A DNA stretch of 5,476 bases from an uncultured Eubacteriales bacterium (GTDB lineage Bacteria; Bacillota; Clostridia; Christensenellales; UBA1242): assembly GCA_902796285.1 (NCBI GenBank), contig CADBOH010000089.1:1-5476 (forward strand), given 5' to 3'. The position numbers were made by a program, and so were the translations under genes. Positions 1 through 5,475 of the stretch are shown here, piece by piece. Within the stretch, counting starts at the first letter, position 1, and every line of letters starts with the position of its first letter. Under the pieces are notes generated by a model. The model was not told where the DNA came from. It saw only the letters and a list, made by a program, of their open reading frames with translations, and ran no database searches.

Positions 1-70
1 ATAGATGTTAGACTTTTAACAATTTATTCTGCTAGTTTCAAAGTTTATAGCCCTTATGGTCAGTCTTTTT

Positions 71-1543
71 TTATATCACAACTTTGCCATCAAGCCAACT
101 TTTAATATAGCCCTCTAAATCATAACCACTCCCCTTACTTAAACAGTATATCAGGTCATGTGGAGTCGCATTTTTAAAGGCATAATCTTTATAATATTTT
201 TTCAACCCTTTCACTAACTTTTTTTCTCCAATGTCTTGCATTAAAGCGTCAAACATCAATAAGCCCTTGGTATATGTGCACTGTGTATATTCTGGCTCAG
301 TTTCAAAATTGTAGATAGCCCTATCCATACTAAATTTTGTTTCGCCCTCAATGTTTTTATAAACCCTTTCAAAGAGGCAATAACTCTCAAGTGCCCCATT
401 AACCATTGTGTTATAGTTTTGCCCATACTCAGCACAATTTTTAAAAAACAGCAAAGTGCTAAATTCTGCCAGTCCCTCATCTTGCCACGCATGATGTACT
501 TGATCACTTCCAACTACCCCATACCACCACTGGTGTGCTATCTCATGAATTATGACATAATTTAACTCCTCCCGAGACAACATTTCGTCACTAATAATTA
601 CTAGTCCAGGATACTCCATGCCACCATAAACAAAATTTGATTTTACAACACTAAGTTGGTTATATGGATAATCACCAAAAGTCTTGTTAAAAAAACTCAA
701 ACAATCAATACATGTTTTTAGTGCTTCTCCATTATTTTGATCATCAACATAGCCATAGTAATTTACAACTACATCTCCACATCTTTGACTTGAAATCTTA
801 AAGTTTTTGCTTAAAACAAACGAATAATCACGCATTTTCAACGCTTTTACACGTGTTATTGTTAAATTTTGTGTGTTCTCAGACGAAATTATATCTCCGC
901 CAGTTGCCAATTTATAGTCACTTGAATACGTAAGTTGCACATCATAATTGGCAATCTCGCTATAAAAAGGATCCCCATTTGATGAATAAGCATCTTTTCT
1001 AAAACTACCATTTTCATACACACATACTATTGGATAAAAGTTGCCAAAATTGATTGTATTCTCGCCATAACCAAGTCTATGATTTATGTTTGCCAGAGTA
1101 ACTATAAAATCAATTTCAATTTGCACATTTTGACCTGGATAAAGCCCATCAGGAAAATTAATCTTTAATAAGTTTTCACCCTCCCCCTCTATTACGTATT
1201 GCACATCATCACTTTGAAGTTTAACATAGTTTATTTCAATATTACCTTCACTCTCCCCATTTGGATAAGCCCTTTCAATGTGACTTTGGCTAACGATTTT
1301 ATTCTTACCATCCAATTTGTAAACATTTGGGTAAAGGTGAAAATAAACTGCTGAAAGCATTTCAGTAGAGTTGTTATAATACGAAACGCTCTCGTTCCCT
1401 TTCAATATGTGAGTTTTTTCATCATAACTAAGCTGCATAGCATAACTACTTAAATTTTCAGCGCTCGCATTTTTGCACCCATAAAAAACAAAGGGCAGTG
1501 CCAAAAATACAAATATTAAAATGTAAAGTCCAAACTTTTTCAT
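71..1543 (-). CDS. M1-family zinc aminopeptidase, predicted lipoprotein
   Basis: A 490-residue gluzincin peptidase expected to remove N-terminal residues from peptides outside the cytoplasmic membrane. The N-terminus (MKKFGLYILI, then a hydrophobic stretch to about residue 20) followed by Y-G-C23 looks like a type II signal peptide with a lipidated Cys23; Phe at -3 is atypical, so the anchor is likely rather than certain. The M1 beta-rich N-terminal domain spans about 30-250. The catalytic domain has the exopeptidase motif GGMEYP (307-312; family GAMEN), zinc motif HEIAH (333-337), and a third zinc ligand Glu356 exactly 18 residues after His337, in WQDEGLAEF. Tyr424 in YTKG is the likely transition-state Tyr. 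The C-terminus ends near 490, so the long helical domain of larger M1 enzymes is absent. It is transcribed divergently from the replication operon. No good Shine-Dalgarno precedes the ATG at 1543; the start is chosen because it gives the intact signal peptide. Substrate preference cannot be read from the sequence. Confidence 0.93.
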   Translation of the reverse strand: MKKFGLYILIFVFLALPFVFYGCKNASAENLSSYAMQLSYDEKTHILKGNESVSYYNNSTEMLSAVYFHLYPNVYKLDGKNKIVSQSHIERAYPNGESEGNIEINYVKLQSDDVQYVIEGEGENLLKINFPDGLYPGQNVQIEIDFIVTLANINHRLGYGENTINFGNFYPIVCVYENGSFRKDAYSSNGDPFYSEIANYDVQLTYSSDYKLATGGDIISSENTQNLTITRVKALKMRDYSFVLSKNFKISSQRCGDVVVNYYGYVDDQNNGEALKTCIDCLSFFNKTFGDYPYNQLSVVKSNFVYGGMEYPGLVIISDEMLSREELNYVIIHEIAHQWWYGVVGSDQVHHAWQDEGLAEFSTLLFFKNCAEYGQNYNTMVNGALESYCLFERVYKNIEGETKFSMDRAIYNFETEPEYTQCTYTKGLLMFDALMQDIGEKKLVKGLKKYYKDYAFKNATPHDLIYCLSKGSGYDLEGYIKSWLDGKVVI

Positions 1544-1560
1544 AATATAACTATATTATG
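1541..1560. promoter_or_regulatory. 20-bp near-perfect palindrome over the M1 start codon
   Basis: The arms CATAATATA and TATATTATG are 9-bp perfect inverted repeats around a 2-nt centre (AC). The end nearest the gene contains the aminopeptidase ATG (complement of 1541-1543). In the predicted leader RNA the arms can fold over the AUG; as DNA the site could be an operator for a dimeric regulator just downstream of the predicted transcription start. It is pure AT apart from three C/G positions, so chance is possible. The palindrome is observed; its function is inferred. Confidence 0.4.
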
Positions 1561-1571
1561 CTTGTCCAAAA

Positions 1572-1599
1572 ATATTACACTTTGAATTATTCTTGTAAA
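1572..1599 (-). promoter_or_regulatory. Candidate sigma-A promoter for the M1 aminopeptidase
   Basis: Read on the minus strand, TTTACA (1599-1594) and TAATAT (1577-1572) are separated by 16 nt. The predicted start near 1565 gives a leader of about 22 nt that consists mostly of the 1541-1560 palindrome. The -35 box lies on the same bases as the -35 of the divergent replication-operon promoter. The background is AT-rich, so confidence is moderate. Confidence 0.45.
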
Positions 1600-1621
1600 A
1601 ATAAAAAAAATGTGTTATTAT
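1593..1621 (+). promoter_or_regulatory. Sigma-A promoter of the DnaB/DnaD-like and dnaI operon
   Basis: TTGTAA (1593-1598) and TATTAT (1616-1621) are spaced by 17 nt, with an extended -10 TG at 1613-1614 (TGT-TATTAT) and an A8 tract in the spacer (1603-1610). Transcription would start near 1628, about 19 nt before the ATG. The predicted leader includes the ribosome binding site GGAGA (1636-1640), 6 nt before the start codon. Confidence 0.6.
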
Positions 1622-1646
1622 AGAAAGTAACTTATGGAGAAAATGT

Positions 1647-3098
1647 ATGGCATTTTGTAAATACTCGACAGAATTTATTGCAAATTCAAAAACAGAAATC
1701 GATAATATTTTTCTTAATGATTATCTTCCTTTTGCACCCGCTCAATTTGTTGTGGTGTACGTTTATGGATTATATTTGTGTAACAGCACATCATTTGACA
1801 ACTCACTTGCCTCAGTAGCAAAAACATTAAATATGAGTGAAGAAGATGTTATTGGCGCATTTGAATATTGGGAAGAGCAGGGACTAGTTCAAGTTTTAAG
1901 AACAAATCCAATTGAAGTGACATTTATTCCACTTAAAAATGTTTTAACTGCAAACAAACTATTTAAACCAGATAAATACACCCTGTTTAATAGTCAAGCA
2001 AATGACATCTTTGCTGGAAAAAGAAGTATATCAAAGCATGAATATCAAGAATATTATGACTTTCTTGAAAGATATCATTTTGAACAAGAAGCCTTGCTTA
2101 TGATAATGAAATACTGCGTTGACAACAAAAAAACCGCAGTTGGATATAATTATATTTTAACAGTAGCAAAAAACTGGGCAAATGAAGGAATTACTACAAC
2201 AAGACAGGTTGAAGAAAGGTTGAAAACTTTTGAAGACAAAAACTCCGATATTAACGAGATTTTTAAAGTTCTTTCAATCAAGCGTTCCCCTTATGTTGAG
2301 GAAAGATCATTACTTAATAAGTGGCTAAATGAATATGGCTTTAATTTGGATGTTATCTTACATATTTTTAAAAACAACAAAAAGAAGAGCCACTTCTCTT
2401 TTGAAAATGCAGATGTAATAATCACCAAATATTATGAAATGAAACTGTTTTCTATTATTGAAATCGAACAGTTTGAAAAAGATAAAAAAGATCTATACGC
2501 TCTTGCAATGGAAATCAATAAGACAATCGGCGTGTACTATGAAAACCTTGAAACTGTTGTTGAAAACTATATTCTCAAATGGCAAAACATGGGATTTGAC
2601 AAAAATTTATTGCTTGAAATTGCCTACTACTGCTTTAAGTCATCAATAAGAAATCTTGAAGGCATGGATAAAACGGTAACAAAATTTTATAAGCTTGGCA
2701 TTTTGTCAATCGAGGCATTTAGAGAATACATGAATGATGTCGTTTCGCAAGATCGCAAGGTTAAAAATGTGCTTGAAAAACTCGGGCTTGAACGCGGAGT
2801 TAACTACATAGACAGAGAGAATTATAAAACTTGGACTGAAAATTGGCAGATAACTGATGAGCTGCTTGAATATGCAATAAGCCTAGCAAAAGGCAAGGAT
2901 AATCCAATCAAATATCTCAGCAGAATTTTGTCAGATTGGCATAGCAAAGGAATAGCAACTATTGATGAAGCCAAAAAGACATCCCCTATTCCTGCAAATG
3001 ACAAATCTCAAAAACTTGATAAAAACTTTACTGGACGAAGCTATTCACCACAAGAAATCAACGCACTGTTTCAATCAATTGATGAAGTAGATGTTTAG
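1647..3098 (+). CDS. DnaB/DnaD-like primosome (replication initiation) protein
   Basis: A 483-residue protein expected to act with the helicase loader encoded next door in opening and helicase loading at origins and restart sites. The N-terminus (about 1-100) resembles the winged-helix DDBH1 domain of DnaD/DnaB: FLNDYLPFAPAQFVVVYVYG, then a helix-turn-helix-like stretch ending EYWEEQGLV (73-81). The rest looks like tandem DDBH2-type units at about 119-192, 204-276, 292-362 and 373-445. Units 1 and 4 keep the family YxxxIxxxW signature (Y169-V173-W177; Y423-I427-W431); units 2 and 3 have degenerate versions. A linker and a C-terminal tail RSYSPQEINALF (464-475) follow. B. subtilis DnaB is of similar length and also lies directly before dnaI, so this is probably the positional equivalent of dnaB, although database naming often says 'DnaD domain protein'. 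The start is fixed by GGAGA 6 nt upstream; two nearby ATGs (1634, 1643) are out of frame. Confidence 0.88.
   Translation: MAFCKYSTEFIANSKTEIDNIFLNDYLPFAPAQFVVVYVYGLYLCNSTSFDNSLASVAKTLNMSEEDVIGAFEYWEEQGLVQVLRTNPIEVTFIPLKNVLTANKLFKPDKYTLFNSQANDIFAGKRSISKHEYQEYYDFLERYHFEQEALLMIMKYCVDNKKTAVGYNYILTVAKNWANEGITTTRQVEERLKTFEDKNSDINEIFKVLSIKRSPYVEERSLLNKWLNEYGFNLDVILHIFKNNKKKSHFSFENADVIITKYYEMKLFSIIEIEQFEKDKKDLYALAMEINKTIGVYYENLETVVENYILKWQNMGFDKNLLLEIAYYCFKSSIRNLEGMDKTVTKFYKLGILSIEAFREYMNDVVSQDRKVKNVLEKLGLERGVNYIDRENYKTWTENWQITDELLEYAISLAKGKDNPIKYLSRILSDWHSKGIATIDEAKKTSPIPANDKSQKLDKNFTGRSYSPQEINALFQSIDEVDV
2001..2981 (+). repeat. Four tandem DDBH2-like units within the DnaB/DnaD-like protein
   Basis: This is a protein-level repeat only; the DNA does not repeat visibly. 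Aligned by eye, the signature positions fall at residues 169, 255, 340 and 423, spacings of 86, 85 and 83. Upstream of each is an amphipathic helix pattern (residues near 139, W226, W312, W396) with matching spacing, followed by hydrophobic helix residues such as VILHI (236-240), LLLEIA (321-326) and ELLEYA (405-410). After each signature comes a short turn of the type 'xxGIxTxxE' (NEGITTT, EMKLFSI, KLGILSI, SKGIATI). Boundaries are approximate. Confidence 0.6.
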
Positions 3099-3101
3099 GA
3101 G
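3097..3101 (+). promoter_or_regulatory. Ribosome binding site of dnaI overlapping the upstream stop codon
   Basis: AGGAG at 3097-3101 lies 5 nt before the ATG at 3107 and shares two bases with the TAG stop (3096-3098) of the DnaB/DnaD-like gene. This supports the dnaI start and suggests coupled translation of the two primosome proteins. Confidence 0.8.
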
Positions 3102-3106
3102 TAAAA

Positions 3107-4003
3107 ATGAGAAAAAATGTTTTAGATAATGCATTAAAGATTATTGATGAAAATAGATTTAATGCAGAAAGTGAAGCAAAAAACAACAAATTAAAGGCAC
3201 TTGAAAATGAGGATTTTAAAAAGCTTTATAATCAATATGTTGATCTAATTATAAAAAATGCACAAGGCGAAAATAACGAAAAAAATATTGAAAATTTAAA
3301 AATAAAGCTTGAAAATGTACAAAAAAAGTTAAATTTGGGGTCGATTGAGCCAAATTATTCATGCAAGCTGTGCAACGACACAGGATTTGTAAATGGCAAA
3401 TATTGCAAATGCCTAACAAAAGAAATAAACAATATTTTAGTTGCCGAAAGCGGCTTTGGGCATCTTGAAGATTTTGCAAAAACGAACTTTAAGTTGAATA
3501 GCAATCCTGAGTATATGAAAAAGCTATACAAGCTTATGAAAGATTGGTGTCACTCAAATTTTGAAAAAAATTTGATTTATATCGCCGGGCAAACAGGAGT
3601 GGGCAAAACTCACCTGCTCAAATGTATGGCAAAGGAACTTATTGATTTAAATAAAGTGGTTTTTCTCACAACATCTTTTGCAATGAATCAAGACTTCTTA
3701 AAAAGTTACTCTTGCAAGGATCTTGATGAAAAGGATTACATTTTACAAAAATACCTTAATGCAGAAATACTTTTCATTGATGACTTGGGCACCGAGTTAA
3801 GACAACCTGGAATAACAGTAAATTATCTTTACTTAATCATCAATGAAAGAAAAATGAACAAACGCCCCACAATCATTTCTTCAAACTTAACGCTTGCCGA
3901 TATTAATGACTATTACGATGAAAGAGTGTTTAGCAGAATTACCGATTTATCATCATCAATTTGTGTTTATATTGAGGGTGATGATTTAAGACTTAAAAAA
4001 TAA
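3107..4003 (+). CDS. dnaI: DnaI/DnaC-type AAA+ replicative helicase loader
   Basis: A 298-residue cytosolic ATPase expected to bind the replicative helicase hexamer and load it onto DNA. The N-terminal part (about 1-80) is charged and helical, with a likely coiled coil around 38-77. It is followed by a zinc-binding module C86-x2-C89-x10-C100-x-C102 (CKLCNDTG...CKC), as in the helicase-interacting N-domain of DnaI-type loaders. The AAA+ domain has Walker A GQTGVGKT (161-168), Walker B ILFIDDLG (221-228, acidic D225/D226), a sensor-1-like IISSN (256-260), and an arginine-finger region RVFSR (273-277). Length is close to B. subtilis DnaI (about 311). It follows the DnaB/DnaD-like gene by 8 nt in one operon, as dnaB-dnaI do in Bacillus. 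An IstB-type transposition ATPase is the main alternative for this fold; the Cys module and the partner gene argue against it. Confidence 0.9.
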   Translation: MRKNVLDNALKIIDENRFNAESEAKNNKLKALENEDFKKLYNQYVDLIIKNAQGENNEKNIENLKIKLENVQKKLNLGSIEPNYSCKLCNDTGFVNGKYCKCLTKEINNILVAESGFGHLEDFAKTNFKLNSNPEYMKKLYKLMKDWCHSNFEKNLIYIAGQTGVGKTHLLKCMAKELIDLNKVVFLTTSFAMNQDFLKSYSCKDLDEKDYILQKYLNAEILFIDDLGTELRQPGITVNYLYLIINERKMNKRPTIISSNLTLADINDYYDERVFSRITDLSSSICVYIEGDDLRLKK

Positions 4004-4026
4004 AAAGCGGGAATTATCCTGCTTTT
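4003..4026. terminator. Shared intrinsic terminator between convergent operons
   Basis: AAAAGCGGGA (4003-4012) pairs with TCCTGCTTTT (4017-4026) around an ATTA loop: a 10-bp stem with one G-U wobble in plus-strand RNA. That same pair becomes an A-C mismatch in minus-strand RNA. The plus transcript continues TTTTATCTTTTT; the minus transcript continues into TTTTTATTTTTT, so both directions have U-rich tails. The hairpin overlaps the last base of the dnaI stop (4001-4003) and two bases of the MBL hydrolase stop (4025-4027). The GC core is short, so termination may be partial. Confidence 0.7.
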
Positions 4027-4642
4027 ATCTTTTTAAAAACCTTTTGCAAATATAAATATTTCTCTGCTGCTCATTAAAATCGCTTTCATCGCCATGTCCA
4101 CTATAAAGAGTGTTGAATTTGATTTTTTCAAGTTTCGCAAGCGAATTTAACATTTCTTCTTTGTTTGATGTTTTTAAATCAATCCTGCCCATCCCCCTAT
4201 CAAATAGCACGTCTCCCGCAAAAAGATTGCCTTCTATCAAATAGCACTGACAACATTTGCAGTGCCCTGGGCAATAAAAACAATCAATTTCAAAATTGCC
4301 TAGTTTCAGTTTTGTATCCCCTTCAATAAATATAAATCTAGATAAATCTTGCACAAGTTCGCCGTTTGGGCTATATATAGCCTCCTTATCAAATAGCGTG
4401 CCAGTCACATTTTTGTTTGCATAAATTTTGCAGTTAAACTCTTTTGCATATTCAACACAAAACCTACTATGATCATAATGTCCGTGCGTAAGAAGAACAC
4501 CTACAACTTTATTCTCCCCAACAATATTTTTTATAATATTAAGATCAACTCCACTGTCAATAATTAAATAATCTTCTTCATTTTTGACCACATAAACATT
4601 TGCATCTATGTAATCACTAACCATTTTGAATATCTTCAACAT
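4025..4642 (-). CDS. Metallo-beta-lactamase-fold hydrolase (glyoxalase II-like)
   Basis: A 205-residue cytosolic MBL-fold enzyme of the small glyoxalase II-like group; thioester or phosphoester hydrolysis is typical of the fold, but the substrate here is unknown. Numbered from the ATG at 4642: the metal motif T-H53-G-H55-Y-D57-H58, the second-shell segment PGH127, the bridging Asp144 in FAGD, and SGH183 complete the usual dinuclear ligand set. GRIDL after FDRGM resembles the glyoxalase II-like 'GR.D' segment. The normally small and polar residues around His127 are replaced by cysteines (C124, C128, C130, C131, C133), which is odd. The frame also opens with a GTG at 4657, but AGGGA (4652-4648) sits 5 nt before the ATG at 4642, so that start is preferred. 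It overlaps the upstream nucleotidase gene by 26 nt, implying co-transcription and possibly translational coupling. An ATG at 4624 is a weaker option without a clear ribosome binding site. Confidence 0.87.
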   Translation of the reverse strand: MLKIFKMVSDYIDANVYVVKNEEDYLIIDSGVDLNIIKNIVGENKVVGVLLTHGHYDHSRFCVEYAKEFNCKIYANKNVTGTLFDKEAIYSPNGELVQDLSRFIFIEGDTKLKLGNFEIDCFYCPGHCKCCQCYLIEGNLFAGDVLFDRGMGRIDLKTSNKEEMLNSLAKLEKIKFNTLYSGHGDESDFNEQQRNIYICKRFLKR

Positions 4643-5240
4643 CTTTATCCCTATCACTAATTTTGTTTATGTAGTCATATATTTCATTCCATGAAGCAAG
4701 CCTTATCATATTTGGGTTGTGGTAATTTCTATTGTATTTCTCGTGAAAGCAAATAACTGGAATGACTTTTGATATTTCTGCTAAATTTTTTACTGAATCG
4801 TCAATAAAAATATCTATTTTGTTTTTCAGTATTGTTTTAACTTTGCTTTTAGATCCAACATAAAAAATCTTATCATACACAATACCATGCTCCTTTAACC
4901 AGCCCTCAGAGATTTCTCTTTTGGCCTTGCCTTTTTCGGTATCAAGATCACACTCATAACGAGCGGTTACTATAATGATTTTATGTCCTTCATCATGAAA
5001 TCTTTTTAATATCTCTTCCGCGCCAGGTTTCGAACTAACAAATTTTGTGTATTTAAGATTGTTTGTTTCCCAAAAATCAATATCGTCTTCAATGGTCCAC
5101 CCAAAATAATCTAAGGTTGAATGCGCATCTTCGTTTCTCACAATTTTTATATTATTTTTTGCGGCATACTTTTCTCCCTCTTCATAAAAAAATCCAGAAA
5201 GGTCGGTAAGCACACCATCAAAGTCAATACCTATAATCAT
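4617..5240 (-). CDS. HAD-superfamily nucleotidase, NT5C-like
   Basis: A 207-residue cytosolic phosphatase resembling the 5'(3')-deoxyribonucleotidase C-type (NT5C) family and B. subtilis YqfW-like proteins; the expected reaction is dephosphorylation of nucleoside monophosphates, but the substrate is not proven. HAD motif I is DFDGVLTD (6-13) with nucleophile Asp6 and acid/base Asp8. A helical cap follows at about 15-70. Motif II is VTAR (91-94, Thr92), then a KGKAKR stretch (103-108). Motif III Lys is one of the lysines in GSKSKVK (129-135). Motif IV is FIDDS (145-149, D147/D148). The Thr-Ala-Arg segment and the late 'NLAEI' helix fit NT5C better than phosphoserine or histidinol phosphatases. 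The start has AGGAG (5250-5246) 5 nt upstream. It is the first gene of a two-gene operon with the MBL hydrolase. The last residues (about 195-207, SDRDKDVEDIQNG) are charged and probably disordered, and are encoded in the overlap with that gene. Confidence 0.85.
   Translation of the reverse strand: MIIGIDFDGVLTDLSGFFYEEGEKYAAKNNIKIVRNEDAHSTLDYFGWTIEDDIDFWETNNLKYTKFVSSKPGAEEILKRFHDEGHKIIIVTARYECDLDTEKGKAKREISEGWLKEHGIVYDKIFYVGSKSKVKTILKNKIDIFIDDSVKNLAEISKVIPVICFHEKYNRNYHNPNMIRLASWNEIYDYINKISDRDKDVEDIQNG
4648..4652 (-). promoter_or_regulatory. Ribosome binding site that decides the MBL hydrolase start
   Basis: On the minus strand AGGGA (4652-4648) lies 5 nt upstream of the ATG at 4642 and inside the 3' end of the nucleotidase gene. 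A GTG start at 4657 would place this motif within the coding region, so the ATG is the better start. Confidence 0.65.
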
Positions 5241-5285
5241 AAATGCTCCTAATTAAATATTTGTTATTTATTAACTTGCAAATAT

Positions 5286-5294
5286 ATTATATCA
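5286..5294 (-). promoter_or_regulatory. Extended -10 promoter of the nucleotidase-MBL operon
   Basis: On the minus strand TGA-TATAAT (5294-5286) is a perfect -10 with an extended TG. No good -35 exists at the right distance (ACACAA at a 17-nt spacing), which extended -10 promoters can tolerate. The predicted start near 5279 gives a leader of about 39 nt ending in AGGAG. An alternative pairing is TTTACA (5308-5303) with TATATT (5286-5281), spacing 16. Confidence 0.55.
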
Positions 5295-5354
5295 TAGTTG
5301 TTTGTAAATTGTGTTATGTTTTTTAAATTTAAATTCTATTTTTTTTCAAAACAA

Positions 5355-5383
5355 TTGACTTAAAACTCAATTTGTTGTATTAT
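5355..5383 (+). promoter_or_regulatory. Near-consensus sigma-A promoter of tRNA-Trp
   Basis: TTGACT (5355-5360) and TATTAT (5378-5383) are separated by exactly 17 nt, the best promoter match in the window. Transcription would start near 5390, about 12 nt before the mature tRNA 5' end. A strong promoter this close suits a stable RNA gene. Confidence 0.75.
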
Positions 5384-5401
5384 GTTAAAGTAAGTTTTCA
5401 T

Positions 5402-5475
5402 AGGGGTGTAGTTCATCGGTAGAATGAGAGTCTCCAAAACTCCAGAGGAGGGTTCGATTCCTTCCACCCCTGCCA
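5402..5475 (+). tRNA. tRNA-Trp (anticodon CCA)
   Basis: A complete cloverleaf. The acceptor stem AGGGGTG (5402-5408) pairs perfectly with CACCCCT (5465-5471); discriminator G5472 and encoded CCA (5473-5475) follow. The D stem is GTTC/GAAT (5411-5414, 5422-5425) with GG in the loop. The anticodon loop CTCCAAA (5432-5438) places CCA at 5434-5436, reading UGG. The T stem GAGGG/CCTTC (5448-5452, 5460-5464) encloses TTCGATT. Two details are unusual: the first anticodon-stem pair is an A-C mismatch (5427-5443), and the Levitt position has T (5416) against G (5447) instead of purine-pyrimidine. The overall layout is close to B. subtilis tRNA-Trp. The window ends one base later, so what follows is unseen. 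Confidence 0.96.

Noticed and set aside
8..66. Possible terminator downstream of the aminopeptidase (AGACT 10-14 with AGTCT 62-66; GTTA/TAAC at 8-21)
   Set aside because: The stems are only 4-5 bp with long or AT-only loops and lack a U-tract in the right place. Nothing else is visible in positions 1-70.
256..513. 85-codon open frame on the minus strand inside the aminopeptidase gene
   Set aside because: It lies entirely within a well-supported M1 peptidase in another frame, has no recognisable domain, and shows no ribosome binding site or promoter of its own.
2458..3004. Short open frames (2458-2649 plus, 2822-3004 minus) inside the DnaB/DnaD-like gene
   Set aside because: Both are shadow frames of the DDBH2-like coding region with no independent start signals or domain signatures.
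3249..3479. 76-codon minus-strand open frame opposite the N-terminal part of dnaI
   Set aside because: Its cysteine-rich look comes from antisense reading of the AT-rich coiled coil and zinc module; there is no start signal or family resemblance.
3107..4003. The AAA+ gene as an IstB-type transposition helper
   Set aside because: There is no IstA transposase, no terminal inverted repeats and no target duplication, while the zinc module and the adjoining primosome gene fit a helicase loader.
71..5240. TGA recoding to Trp (Mollicutes-like code) given the extreme AT content
   Set aside because: The genes use TGG for conserved tryptophans, such as those in HEIAHQWW and YLSRILSDW, and the only tRNA-Trp visible has the standard CCA anticodon.
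5257..5285. 7-bp inverted repeat (ATATTTG / CAAATAT) in the leader of the nucleotidase operon
   Set aside because: The stem is nearly all AT with a 15-nt loop and is expected by chance in this composition; no riboswitch-like structure is apparent.
5339..5346. T8 tract upstream of the tRNA promoter, considered as a terminator tail
   Set aside because: No GC-containing hairpin precedes it and no plus-strand gene ends nearby, so it is probably just upstream promoter AT-richness.
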